NCBI GenBank assembly: GCA_905182995.1
Contig: CAJJDP010000016.1
Coordinates: forward strand, 186,001-250,000
DNA: 64,000 nt
Origin: Paramecium octaurelia
Taxonomy: Eukaryota; Ciliophora; Oligohymenophorea; Peniculida; Parameciidae
Reading direction: 5' to 3'
A model generated the notes under the pieces. That model was not told the DNA's origin. It made no database searches and worked only from the letters and a program-made list of their open reading frames with translations. Position numbers and translations under genes: made by a program. Below are positions 24,621-37,269 of this stretch, in pieces; position 1 is the stretch's first letter; every line of letters begins with the position of its first letter.

Positions 24621-24681
24621 ATAATAATATTCCATTTTATTTTGTATACAAAATGTTATCGTTTAATTTTATTAACTTAAA

Positions 24682-26127
24682 ATGTAAAAGATTGTTGGGA
24701 AATATTCGTTCAATATGAATCATCTAATTGGTAAAGGTGCATATGGAACAGTTTATAAGGGGATCTCAAATGATGGATTACCTGTTGCAATCAAAGTGAT
24801 AGATAGAAGAATGATTAATCAAGTAACGTTTATAAAATAATAGAGTAGACTAATACTTAACAATTACTAAATGAGATTAGATCTATGAAGTAACTTAATC
24901 ATAAAAATATTGTTAAATTTTTAGATTTCTATGAAACTCAAAACAATTTTTATATTATATCAGAATTTTGTAATGGTGGAGATTTAAGAGATATAATTAA
25001 AAGAGGTAAATTAGACTCAAAATCTGTGATCAATATCCTAAAACAAATCTTGAATGGGTATTGAATTAAATCTATTTAGCTATCATCAACTTTATTTAAA
25101 CTCTTTAATCCATAGAGATTTAAAGCCAGCCAATATACTTTTGCATTAGGGAATACCTAAACTAGCTGATTTTGGTTTTGCAAAAAAGATTGATTTCGAA
25201 AATGATTTGATGACAAGTATTGCAGGTACTCCTCTTTATATGGCGCCGTAAGTTATTTTGAGGTAACCTTACACCTCTAAATGTGACATTTGGTCCTTAG
25301 GTATGATATTATATGAATTACTATTCTAAAAACCTCCTATTATTGCTGAGAATATAATTCAATTGTAAGAAAGAATTTGTAAACCAATTATTGTACCTCA
25401 ATTAGATAATTCTTAATTATAGTAATTAATTTAAGCGTGTTTGTAAATTCATGAAGAAAACAGAATAAATTGGGATGAAATTTATTAGAATCCACTGATT
25501 TAAGAATAATAATAATAATAAGAGAATACTAAACGATAATATGCAGGAATATTAGAAGAAGTAGAACCTGATTAAACTGATTATAGGAAGTTTCTAATAA
25601 CAAATTATTTGTAAATTGAGTTTGAAGCTAATTAAAGAATATATTTGAATCAACTAAATTTTGCAAGAAGTGCATTTAATTTTAGCTTTTTCATATAACA
25701 ATTTGAACAATCATTTTTAGATTTGGCCTAAAAATTAAGATGTTTTTCTTTTAATTGGCTATAATAGCTAGAAAACTCAAAGTTTTTGAAAGAATAGCAG
25801 AAGTTTTTCAATGACGAAAGAGGTTTGTATTGTTTAACTTAATTGAAATAGATGAAACAAGCTTTTATTGATAATTGTCCTGAAAATTATTAATCACTTA
25901 ACTTTGATATGATGAAATTAATATCAATACTTGAAGAACATTATTCCAATTTATCTGCTAACTTAGGAACTTTAAATAGACATCAATTATTAGCAACATA
26001 TATGATAAAATACTTATATAAAGCATTGAGAACGGCAAGACTGAATGATTGTTTTTATGTGGCAGATCTTTAAGATATTTAACAATTTCCAGATAAAGAA
26101 ATAATGCAAAGGATCTTAGAACTTTGA
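24682..26127 (+). CDS. ULK/Atg1-like serine/threonine protein kinase
   Basis: 465 aa with two introns (26 and 22 nt). The kinase domain opens at residue 6: IGKGAYGTVYKG, VAIKVIDRR, SEFCNGGDLRDIIKRG, LIHRDLKPANILL, ADFGFAKK, AGTPLYMAPQVIL and KCDIWSLGMILYELL. The NGGDL and DFGFAKK wording is typical of ULK/Atg1 and related kinases, which act in autophagy and cilia or Hedgehog signalling. The APE motif reads APQ (codon TAA), so the Glu that normally pairs with the subdomain XI Arg is replaced by Gln. The C-terminal 200 residues are helical and Gln/Leu rich and may correspond to the EAT-like tail of ULK proteins, but that part is inference. Confidence 0.85.
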
Positions 26128-26481
26128 TTTCAAATTATTTTATTATATGTTATTATTTATTGATACTATATTTTAAATTATAAAAATATAAATGTAAAAT
26201 GTTGTTATGGATAAAGAAAGCTCAAAAGATATGAACAACAGTTGATCTTCTCTATATAAACATAAATTTCTATATGGAAAGAAAGCCATTGATGAATTAT
26301 ATGCCTCTAAAACCTAAATACTGAGTAAATCCAGAGGGAAATAAATCGTAACTAAGAATTGCTTGAATTATACTTATTTATAAATATATTATATGTTATT
26401 ATATTCCTCAGATAGTAGTTTAGTTATTTAGTATTAATACAATTGATTTTTGATTGTTCATGTTTTAATAATAATAATTTA
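26128..26481. other. Intergenic, nothing recognised
   Basis: About 350 bp between two plus-strand genes, AT-rich, with no coding frame or RNA gene seen. Confidence 0.4.
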
Positions 26482-27640
26482 ATGAGAAAAACAAATACAA
26501 ATTAAAAAACAAATGATAACAATTTGAATTACTTGAATGGAGGAGGTTTTGCAGTACGACCAAAATCATTGCTCTGTAAAGAATATATCCATTTTTAGGC
26601 ACAATTTGTGGGAGAGAGTTTGGAACAGCTTCTCTTGAAATTCATTAAAAAACTTGCATTAAAAAGTATCAAAATGATTTGATTAATATGGATCCTGGTC
26701 ACAGATAATAGATGCCTACTAGTAATAATAAATTATTGACTTTTTAGCTCAGTAGGTTTTACAAAAGTTGAACTAAGAGAAATAAGTAAGGTAATAAGGC
26801 GGAACAAAGGTTGGCCAAAAGTCATAGCAGATGCTATATGAATAACCCTAATAAGTCATGGCTCTTGTTGGAGTAAATGAATTTAATAGCTTTGTAGTGC
26901 AGAAAATGCGGAAGAAGATTCAATCCTGATAGAATCAGAAAACATGAATCTGTGTGTATTGGACCAGAACCAGATATTTAAAAAATAAAAGAATAATAAT
27001 AGGAATAGAACAAAAGGGCTGCCAAATACTTAAGACCCAAAAAAACCGGTAAATGGAAATAGGAGCATCTTGAATTTTAATAAGCATTGAGAGAGATGAG
27101 GAAGGTTAGATAACAAGAAATAGCAGAAGGTAGAGGCAATCCTTTTGGTCATCAATAATATGGTTAATCATATGGAATGTCCAATAAATAGCAACCTAAC
27201 AAATATGGGAAGGCCAATTAATATCAGTAAAATTATAAAAATCAGCCTTAATCAAAATAATATCAATAATAGAAATAAACACAATATTAATAATAATAAT
27301 AGTACAGTCAGAAGGGCTATTCATAAAGTGTTAAAACGACCCATAAGCAGCCTACATATGAATAATAATAAACAAAGATGGTCCAAAAGTCTCCTATATC
27401 TCAAATGCCATAGAAATAATACTAATAACCTACTAAAAGTTCTTAGAATGATGTTGGTTATGGTAGACCAGCTTATAATGCTGGTGGTGGAGCATGTAAA
27501 TATAAGATTAAATTTTAGCTTACTAAATTGCTCATTCAAATGTTAGTACCTTTAGTCTATTTACTCAAGATGGTAAGCCAAAAAATTATGACAATTTTCA
27601 ACAAAACAACCCTTATGCAAAGAAGAATGGTTTATATTGA
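26482..27640 (+). CDS. ZC2HC1 (FAM164)-like C2HC zinc-finger protein
   Basis: 362 aa with three introns (23, 24 and 23 nt); the spliced length is exactly 363 codons. Two C2HC fingers: CTICGREFGTASLEIHQKTC near residue 34 and CRKCGRRFNPDRIRKHESVC near residue 130. Both have the CxxC-x12-H-x4-C spacing and the CGR(E/R)F wording of the ZC2HC1 family. Between them lies a Lys/Asn spacer. After the second finger comes a basic helix (EFQQALREMRKVRQQE), then a 130-residue Gln/Tyr/Asn-rich low-complexity tail. The family is widespread in ciliated eukaryotes and its molecular role is poorly known. The 24-nt intron near 26757 is the least certain, chosen because it removes a TGA and keeps frame. Confidence 0.82.
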
Positions 27641-28430
27641 TCGCATAACAATCATTAATAATTAATTTACTCCAAAATCATTTTCTTATTAAAAATAATA
27701 TTTATAAATTTGAATGATTATATATACATTAACAATTGTTCAGAATCACTGAAAGAACACCATGATTTAAACAAAGGTATTGTAATTCAAGCCAATTTGA
27801 TTTACAACCTGCTGATTTGTTGAGGTTTAAAGAATTTAGATAAAACAAAAATGGATAGGAATTCCTTAATTTTTTGCCTGTAAACATTTTAAAAATTAAA
27901 TTGCTCAAGGTTTTAGAAATAATGCAAAATGATAACTATTAATTTACTTCTTAAAGCAGAATGAAGGAATAAAAAATCAATTACACAAATAATTTTTTTG
28001 GCAAAATATCATAGTCCCAAAATCCTTTTTTGAAAGCGTATTTTTTCTCAGATCACTGGATTGTAAATGAATTCAAGATTTAAAAGGCTGAATAATTGAG
28101 CAACTGAATGCAAAGACAAATTGATTTTAGTTTTTTGTCAGGAGATACACCAGAAAGATTTTAAGACGGAATTACTAAAGGAATATTAAGAAATTAGGAT
28201 TGCAATAATATTTTCAACTAAAAAAAGAAGGAATTAAAAGAAAATAAATTTTACAACAAATTTCTTTAATTTAAATGATTTGAAAAGAAAGGTGGTTAAA
28301 GAATATTTAAAAATAATGGGGAAAGGGAGATTAAAATATTATAACTTAAATTAAGGCATAAAGACTACATGTTAATGAAATCATTTTATTTTTTTAAATT
28401 TAAATAAATTATTATATAGAATTTAGAAGA
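27641..28430 (+). other. Gene-poor stretch with weak coding-like relic
   Basis: Around 27765-28370 one plus-strand frame reads protein-like text (FDLQPADLLRFKEFRQNKNG, YFFSDHWIVNEFKIQKAEQL, SGDTPERFQDGITKGILRNQ) but has no usable start and three TGA codons. It could be a decayed gene, but the TGA density is close to chance for this base composition. No other feature is seen in these 790 bp. Confidence 0.25.
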
Positions 28431-31400
28431 ATGATTAATTAAGAAGAATCAAACAATCATATATCTGAACCAAATGAATAGAATTCAAGATATAAAATCG
28501 TTTTTAGTAGCGAGTAAGAATCAAATAAATCACAATGCATTCTAAAATTGAAAGATCAAAATGTCAAATTCTTTATCCCAGAGACTGAGGAAGCATAAGA
28601 ATTAAGTGCACTTCTTGAGAATAAAGAAAATGCTAAAACCCCATAGCAACCATTGTATGTAGAATAATTTTTTCAAAAATACAATCAATTTGAAGACAGA
28701 TTTAATGCATTTTTCACTTGTAGTCCTAGACAATACAAAATAAGTTTTGATTTAAATTAACTTATCATAACAATAGTATATTGGAGTGCGTACTTCAGTG
28801 TTCTCTCAGAATCTCTAGTAAAACTGAATTTTATTTTAGGCAATCGAAAATAATTAAATCATAAAAAATGATAAAATACGTTAATAAATAGCTCATCAAC
28901 TGCCTGTATATGCTTTTTTATATACAATATCATCATAAATGTAAGAAATTATCAAATTTTAGTTGCTAATAAATTAAAAACTATCTAATTTGGATCATTC
29001 TATTCGTAGGTTTAATAATAATTCCAATTTTTGTTCTACTAGGATACCATCTTAATATTTTTGGAAATTACGATGGATTCTCATAAGACTATATAGGGAT
29101 AGGATATTGCATAGTAAGTATTGCAATTTTTATAAATTCTCTAATAAATAGGGGATTTTTAGAATACATTAGAAGAGTTTCATCAGCTGTTATTGCAACA
29201 TTATTTAATTGTGGTTTTTGTGTGCTAGTGTCATATTTTATCCTCTTTAAAATAGTTGCCTTTGTACTCCTTATTTAATCAACAAAAGTAGAATATATTA
29301 TTGATAATATATCTAAGATAGTGGCTCCATCTACATTTTTAGTTATATTCTTCTTCTCAATTTTCATAATCAAAGGATTATTTTATTTACCAAAAAAGAC
29401 CATAAAATATGATTTATATTAGCTCTCGTTATTAAAGTATGCTGATAACGAAATAAAAAAAGAGTATTTGAATTATAATTTGAATAAAAGATCAAACCAG
29501 ATATTCAAAAAGCTAAAACTCTAAAAATTTGTTCCATGGATGATTACAATTAGTTATGTAGTTATTGAGATATTTTGCTATGCAAATTTAATAATAGGAT
29601 TATAATCATATGATTTTGAATAGATTGTTACTTTTGGTTTTTTAATTTTGGCTCTACCTATTTTTATAATATTTGGGATATGTATAAGCAACTCAAGATT
29701 CAAAAGATAGAACTTGTATCTCTACACTCCCTTACTATTTGGTGCTGTGTTTAGTGTGATATGCATTAAAGTATGGAGTTCTACTATTGAAAACGAATAT
29801 CTAAAGTCAATTTCAAGATTAATAGGCATATGTCCATTAATTATATCATTAATGTGGCTGACAGTTGGATACTTCAGATCTGAAAAGAGAAATCAAAAAC
29901 TGTTTGTGATGCTTTTTTCATGTTTTTCCTTTGCAATACCTTTTGGAATTTTATTGACATTTTCTGAGTATTTTGATGATAAGGGATTGTAGATAGGAGC
30001 CTTTGTATTGGCTAGTGCTGGACTTATTCCAATATTATTATTAATCATTTATTATATTATTATAGTAATAATCTACTTATTGAAATTACCAAAATAAGCA
30101 GAAAATTTATAGTTTGTTGCTTACGAGTATGTTAACTTAAATAGCTATGCAGTTTGGTATAATTCCATATGCTATATAATATCATTTTATTTAATTTGCT
30201 ATTTTGCATGGAATGAACCAAAAACAGCTACTGGAACAAAAAAAGGAACAGTATATTTTTATTTATACCTTTAGATAATAGGTTTGTTGAGCATACACAC
30301 GATTTTATTTATTCTAACAAGTCATGCATTATCTCTCGAAGTTAAAGAACAAACATAAAAAGAAATTGATAAGGAAGAGAATTAAACTTATACTCAAAAA
30401 CTATTAAATAGAATGTAGGATTTTACAACAGTGGGAATTCTACTTCCTTTAATAGTATTATTACCAATAGCACTAACCGTTGAGAGTGAAGTAACTAAAA
30501 ATGCTTTATTAGCAAATACGGTTGGAGTACCTTTATCATTTTTGTATTATAAATTTTAGATTTCATTAAAACAGGAATCAGTCATCTATTAATAATTTAT
30601 TCAGCCACTCGTAGTAATTATAGGATGGACATTTATAATAGGTCCTATAGGAACTATATTTCCAATTTTTGCAGACTATTTTGAAAACTCTTCTACAGAA
30701 TTTGCGTTATTTGCTTAATTAGCTGTTGCTTATTCTATTTTAATAATCATAATAAGTGTTACAGTTCTGTCTATTTTTTATTCTGTTTTGTTAAACAAAG
30801 AATAATTAGAAATGAAGAAGAAAGAAGTACTTAGAGCAGTTATGAGGGAGTTTTCTGAAAATGGAGTTTATGCAACTGAAGAGATTTCATCTTTATTATT
30901 TGTAAGATATGTTCAACATAGAAATTCGAGTAAGTTAGAAGCAGATTTAATCTAAGGGGATCCAGTAAATATGTATGAACATCCAGACCCTGCAGAAAAT
31001 AACAATATTAAATACCTTCTTGTAACAAAATAAGATTATGAAAATAAAAAGAAATTAGAGCATATTTAAGAAAGAAAAAGACTAAAAATAAGGAAATCTT
31101 TAAGTGATAATGAAGTAGAAATGGCATCATTAACTTCTGCGGATACAATTAAATAAAGAAATTAAGAAGAAGAGCAAGGATTTTTGTATAAGGTTCAAGA
31201 TTGTTTGTTCTCTTGTTTATTGTGTAAATTCGGATTCTATGATTTAGAGGATATGGAACTAAATGAACTTAACAAATAAAAAGACTTATAGGAATTAGAA
31301 AAATAAAAATAAAGTTTTGAGTAAAGAATAGAGTTAAAAAAAAGAATAAGATAGAGACATTCAACTATTTTGTCAAAAGATACCAAATATCTTGATTAAT

Positions 31401-33153
31401 TTTAACCCATGATGTCAGATTCCAGAAGAGCTGAAAGGTTTTGGATAACTGTTTATCACTATTTTATTAATAAAGGAGATTTGTCAACTATATTGGAGAT
31501 CTTAAAATTAGAAAAGGATTATGAAATCTTAAAGTAATATTAAAGTTTTGAAGAAAAAAATGAAGGGTTTATTCTATCTGAAGAAGACTTTGCCTTATTT
31601 ATATATGATAATTTTAAGGATGAAGATCGTTCTTATTAAGAAACTGTTTAAGAATTAGCTATTGCAAGTTATTATCATTTTGTTAATGATCATCCTAATT
31701 TTTATGAATAAATAACAAAATTTAAGGGTGTTTCAAGTGTCATCTAAGAACACAACTTTATAAAAATTGAGAAGATCAAAGAAGAAAGAAAATGTTTAAA
31801 TAAAATATAGGTTCCAGTACGAATAGAAACAGATAAATTAAATGATTTATAGTCTGCTGAATATAAGGATCTTAATGATAAATATTAGTAGAAAATACTG
31901 GAAATCGAAAATAATTATAAAAAGAAAACTCCACACCAATGGGAAAAGAGGATTTGGGAAATTTGTAAGGAGATACACATTGCTATTTGGATAACGCCTA
32001 AAAAATACACCCAAAAATTTATGAATTAATTAGCAGATCTCTACAGCAAAATTGCACCAATAGAACCCAAAGCCATTCCAATAAATGAAGATTGGACCAA
32101 AGTGGCTTAATAAGTGTGCAGAGTTTTGGTAGAAGAATTTAATAAATTTGATAGGAAAGCAAATGAATAGGAATTCCACTTTAAACTTACAATAACAAAT
32201 CTATTAGCTGTATTCCTAAGAGTTTATGATTTATATGGATTAATAACATTATCATTTGACTCTCAAGTAGGTTGGTTTGGAGAGAAATCAGAATTTAAAC
32301 CTATAAAATCTGTAGATTATTCAGCTATTTGGAGTGAATACAATTTTTTCTTTTTTATGGCTTTGACCATGAGTATAGCTTATATAGTTTTAGGATTACA
32401 AGCTAGTAAATAAATAGCTGATAATTCATTTGGATTTGATGAAGATGGATCAATAGCAGGAATTAAAAGCTTTAGATTCTGGGTGAGTAAAACCATATAA
32501 ATTATTAGTGGATAATTTATATTTGTAATGAAGACATACATAGATGCCTTCATTTGTGATTATAGTCAATATTCATATACCTTAGTAAGACAACCTTCTG
32601 TAGAATGTATGAGCGACATACATTTTTTATATATCTCTTTTGCTATAGTAGGATGCGGAATTTATTATCCACTTTCAACATACTTATAACCTACATTTCA
32701 ATTCATGGATCGTTCCTTAGATCTAAAATACAAATCGAATTTTGTAGTCTTATATATATAAGCTAAATTATTGATACTAGGGTCAAGTTCAGTATTCTCC
32801 AATTTGTAGGAATCAGCATATTAGTATTAAATGCTTTTCTCTTTTGCAGTGATGGCTGGCTTAATTTATTTCCATTTTAGACTTAATCCTTCATATATAA
32901 AATGGTTTAATATTGTAGACAGATCCTTATTGCTAATTTTATGTTATGTAAATATAATAGCAAATAATAGTTCTATTTTGGAGCATTCATTATTCTAACT
33001 AGCAAAAGTGTCTTAGTTGGATGGATAATAACTTTAATCTTTACTCTTGGGACATTAATATACCTAACCTACTACCTGATCTAAGAATTCTACTAAAATA
33101 AGGCTAATTTATAAAATTAAATCAGACCTATCCAATCATAGGAATAAAGTTGA
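28431..33153 (+). CDS. Very large polytopic membrane protein, unknown family
   Basis: 1551 aa after three introns (22, 22 and 23 nt); the spliced length is exactly 1552 codons. A hydrophilic N-terminus of about 145 residues is followed by some 15-16 hydrophobic helices (about residues 175-760). Then comes a cytosol-like block of 450-500 charged residues containing a short Cys cluster (CLFSCLLCKFG), then 7-8 more helices (from LTITNLLAVFLRVYDLYG to GWIITLIFTLGTLIYLTYYL), then a short Gln-rich tail. No transporter, channel or cyclase signature was recognised. Two homologous membrane halves are not obvious. It resembles large ciliate-specific membrane proteins in style only, so I assign no function. 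Codon use is like neighbouring genes. Confidence 0.85.
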
Positions 33154-33191
33154 AAACAATCCATGCTTGATTTTTTTAGAATATATTAAAT

Positions 33192-34107
33192 TCATCTCAT
33201 AAATCTAGAATTCAGATTTTTAATAAATAAGATGTTAATATTTATAACAGAAAATCTATTTTTTTTTGCTTAATAGACAGTGTTTCGAGGTTGCAAATTA
33301 ACCTTATTAATATCTTCTAGTTTCTTTGCTTTCTTGAGTTTATCTTTGTATTTAGCAATTGCTACTAATAAATATTCATTATATTTAAAAGGTAGTAATA
33401 TTAGCTAAAAACATTGACATGATTGAAATAATTCTAATATAAATATATCTGGGTCTCATTGTATTTTAATATGAAATTTTTATTAGGTCCTTTAGTTAAT
33501 CAATAAGTAAATAATAATTTTTGCAACCTCTCTAAATTTCGTCTTACTATAATTCTAAATTAATATGAAATGGCTAAATGCCTGAGTTATCACTCAAAAA
33601 CTTTATCAAATTTAACTTTTTTAAGATTAGCCTTTAGAACAATAGTTTTATCTTAAGCTTTATTAAAACCAATTCATTTATCCTTGCCCAAATAAAAATA
33701 ACCATTAAAAGGAACTATTATTCGATTATCATTACACCTATTAATTGAAGAATGAGAAACTGTATATTTAGCAAAATAAATGGTTGAATCTGAAAGTATT
33801 TCAATCAAAATTTTACTAATCCAAAAAGACAAATCTTACCTCATTCGAAACTACTAGTGCTGATTTAACATCTCCAGTAACGTTATTCATTTTGGTTCCA
33901 AACATATAGGTAGCAAGTATGCTTCTTCATAATTAATCAAGAAGCTCTGATTTCTAATCCAATTATATATGTTCTGATAACTGTGGCTTCATTGTTAATC
34001 TTTTTTTCTTGATTGGTTTAATTTTGATAAACAATCGCTTAAAGTAATAAGTAGTTTCTTAACAATATTAAAATAAATAACATAAATTTAAGTATTTTAA
34101 TTTTCAT
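33192..34107 (-). pseudogene. Decayed gene for a secreted or membrane-anchored protein
   Basis: Begins with ATG at 34107, which overlaps the stop of the upstream beta-helix gene by 4 bp, and a clear signal peptide (MKIKILKFMLFILILLRNYL). After a likely 28-nt intron the text SILATYMFGTKMNNVTGDVK, LIEILSDSTIYFAKYTVSHS, IIVPFNGYFYLGKDK and AIAKYKDKLKKAKKLEDINK looks like real protein, but in changing frames. There are in-frame TGA codons near 34000 and 33685 and at least two frame changes that no 20-33 nt GT-AG intron resolves. I read it as a host gene in decay. A heavily mis-sequenced functional gene is the alternative. Confidence 0.45.
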
Positions 34108-35884
34108 TAAATTGTGCAATCATAATTTTATGGTATTCTAATATCTCCAGATACATTATTTTCTTATACAATCGATTCTAAAGAAGGATTTCTCCTCTCA
34201 ACAACTAATTCAATCTCATTAGCCTTAATGACATTATTAATTATTTTCCCATGACTTTTATCCCTAATGAACAAGCCTATTCCATCATTATCATTAATAT
34301 TATTCTCAATGACCTCAGGTCTACTATCTTTGATAATCATAATCCCATTGCTTTTATTCTTTTGAATTACATTTCCTCTTATTATTGGAACTGCAGTGAT
34401 ACAAACGATTCCATCATTCTATCTTCATAAGTAAATTATTACATTTTCAGCAATCATATTTCGAAATATCCAACACCTTCCACATTCAATTAAGAAGATA
34501 CCTTCACATCTCCCTCCTAGAATTTTATTTTCGACTATAAATGTATCTACAGAGTTGGCACCACCTAAGGCAATATTAGCTTTGATGTTATCAGTAATTT
34601 CATTTTTTTCAATGACTGCAGATGAAGTTTCTACCAACAGTACTCCCTAACCCAGATTTTTTGATATCTTGTTCTTATAAATTGAAATACGAGATTCAGT
34701 ATCAGCTTTGATGCCTGCTTTCTTGTTATATCCTATGAAGGAATTCTATTCGATCCTGGTATAATTATTTTACCCAGTACAATGAATACCATTTTCCTTA
34801 TTTCCAGATATAGTTTGGTTTGTTTTAATCTTGCCATCACATCTTAATTGTTCAAATACTTTTGTTAATATGCCATCAGTGAAATTCTTATCAATTTTGT
34901 TATTAAATATCTATGGATCAGCAGATAGTACTTCTATTCCTACGACATTGGTTTTAATTTCGTTTCCAAAAATCTTGGCTTTGTTTCCAATTCCTACTTT
35001 AATTCCTGGTCCTTCGTTGTTTTCAATTCTACATTACTCTATTTACGGGATTGCATCTGACCCAACCACATGGATTCCCACTTTTTTATTTTGGATTATT
35101 TTGCTATTCATGACTCGAACATTTTTATTTGTTGGAGATTATTATATCAATATACCACCGTATGTGTGATTGTGGATCTTACTATCCTTGATAATCAAAT
35201 CTCCTAATTTCACTAAAATTCCTATTGTCTTGGCATCTTAATTTTTTGATGAAGTGCCTTTGATTTCGCATCGAATGAATAGTGCTTCAGCATTTTGATT
35301 CACAACTATACCTGGCAATATGCCTTTAAAGGATTTCACGATGAAACTTAAATTTGAAATTATTGTTACTTTAATGCGATAAAGCAATCTTCCATAAATA
35401 ATTTGCCTCCATTCAATAGCACTACGCAATTCATACTAGTATCTATTGTCACTTTGTCTACAAACTCTTCATCTGGATTCTGCTCCAAACCACCCACTCC
35501 ATCCTCATGACTCCCAAAGAGATGCTTTGCCATCTCTTAACCTTCTATTAATTTTTCTAATTCCTCTACCTCTTCACTTGTTCCACTGTGTGACATCTTC
35601 AATCCAATCAAGGTACAACGCTCGTCCTTTTTTAAATCAACCAAAATAGTAGGCTTGGAGGACACAACTAGGATGATATCTCCAACCTTCTCTTTAGGTT
35701 CCAGACGCAATCCAGGTTTATTGATAACAATGTTGGAGGAATAAAGTCCTGGAGCTATTTTTATAACTGTGTTAGGCTCTGCCTTATCAATGGCTTCCTG
35801 AATTGTCTTATATGGACCACTTTCAGAGTCAACAATTAATTATTGTTTCAGAACACCTTTTATCGCATTCTCCTATTGATTCAT
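34104..35884 (-). CDS. Right-handed parallel beta-helix repeat protein
   Basis: 577 aa with two introns (23 and 24 nt); the spliced length is exactly 578 codons. The N-terminal part resembles the opening of periplasmic and FBXO11-type beta-helices (GPYKTIQEAIDKAEPNTVIK, APGLYSSNIVINKPGL). It is followed by about 15 coils of the PbH1 pattern G-I-x-V/I-x-x-x-x-x-x-I-x-x-N, for example NKIDKNFTDGI, NGIHCTGQNNYTRIEQN, AVIEKNEITDNIKANIALGG and EVIENNINDNDGIGLF. No F-box, catalytic Asp cluster or signal peptide is seen. It is closest in feel to FBXO11/SHCBP1 beta-helices, which recognise partner proteins. Substrate and role are unknown. Confidence 0.82.
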
Positions 35885-36060
35885 TCTAAGAATTAATAAA
35901 ATTATAGTAATAATTAATTAAGTTGCTGATAATCATTTTTAGTTATTTTTGCAAATCAATCCAATTTTAAGATCCAAGTACAATTTAACAGTTCTCTTTT
36001 AAGTATTAGTTTTCTATTTTTTATTTCTGTTTAATTAATTTTTCTTAATATAATTTAATT

Positions 36061-37154
36061 ATGATCAGAAAACTCTTTAGAACTCCAATATTTAGAAGTC
36101 TGAAATTCCATGCTCCAGCTATTTACATGTTTAGTCAATAAAACCAAGATCCTAAATTCTCAGATGAAATCATGAATAAATTGAAGAATTAAGCATAATA
36201 ATTTTATGACAACATAGTAGTGGATAATAAATTGTAGCATGTGGATGTTATTGATACAGACCATTTTAATCAGCTTGTTTAAGAAAGCAATCAGAAAATT
36301 ATCATTGTTTATTGTTTTGCCCAATGGTCTTTAGAATGCAAGGAATTCAAAGAAGTATTGATTAAAAATATGGAAAAATATTCAGATGTCTCAACAATAA
36401 TCAACATTGACATCGATAAACATGCGAATTTGATCACTCAATTGCAAATTAATTCTGTGCCCTTTGCAGGTGTGGTATACAATAATTAATTTGTTGATGG
36501 ATATTTTAAGAATGGAAAGTTTGATAGATTTATGACTATCGTTGATTAAATATCAAGAATATTGAGAGGTGAAAACATTGAAGAAATGATATTGGAATAA
36601 ATGTCTGGATTGTTTTAGAGCAAGAATTATTAAGGATTATTGACTTTAACTACAGAGGCCTTGGCAAGAGATAACATCAAAAAAGAACATCCTAAATATT
36701 TGTTATTCAAAGCATTAGCATATGTTTTGATGGAAGATTTAAATAAAATCTAAGAAACTCTAGAATCATTTGATAAATAATACAAAGATGATTTAGAAGA
36801 CATGAATACTAAATAATTATATTAATTAGTCTAAGATCAATATTAAATGATTAAGGACTTGCAATCCTTGACTCCTGAAATCAAAAGAATTTTGGAACGA
36901 ATAAATGACAATCCTTAAGACAAAGATCTTTATTTTGACTTGGCCTTGGAAGCTATCAACGCAAAAAACTATGAATTGGCTATTAAAACACTCCTAAATG
37001 TAATTTACTCTGTTATTTTTAGATTGTTAAAATGGATAAGAATTGGGCTGACAAGAAGGCTTAGAAAAAGTTGATTGAACTATTTGCATAATTGGGAAAT
37101 CAACACAATTTAGTTATTGAAGGAAGAAAACAACTAGGAAAACTAATAAATTGA
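36061..37154 (+). CDS. CnoX/YbbN-like thioredoxin-fold co-chaperone, probably mitochondrial
   Basis: 356 aa with one 23-nt intron. The N-terminus MIRKLFRTPIFRSLKF is a good mitochondrial presequence. Residues about 60-170 form a thioredoxin fold (KIIIVYCFAQWSLECKEF, TIINIDIDKHANLITQL, VPFAGVVYNNQFVDGYF) whose WCGPC site is WSLEC, so it is not a CXXC oxidoreductase. The C-terminal half is TPR-like and ends in the characteristic CnoX segment (NPQDKDLYFDLALEAINAKN, WADKKAQKKLIELFAQLG). Bacterial CnoX hands clients to GroEL and DnaK and guards them from oxidation. By inference this protein serves Hsp60/Hsp70 in mitochondria. Confidence 0.83.
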
Positions 37155-37269
37155 TTCATTTTGTTGTCCTTAAAACAATTATTATCTTAATATCCTTATA
37201 ACTTTAATTTAAAATTATAAAAAAGTTGAATATATATATTTTTGAGAAATACTCTTTAACAAATTTCAA

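Noticed and set aside
26738-26770. tRNA-like D-arm text (TTTTTAGCTCAGTAGG)
   Set aside because: No matching anticodon or T arm follows, and the stretch reads as spacer of the zinc-finger protein with a 24-nt intron.
27145-27546. 133-codon Asn-rich frame
   Set aside because: A shifted reading of the Gln-rich tail of the zinc-finger protein; the true frame is fixed by the second zinc finger.
34831-35169. Plus-strand 112-codon hydrophobic frame
   Set aside because: Shadow of the beta-helix protein; the minus-strand frame carries the repeat pattern and spans the whole gene.
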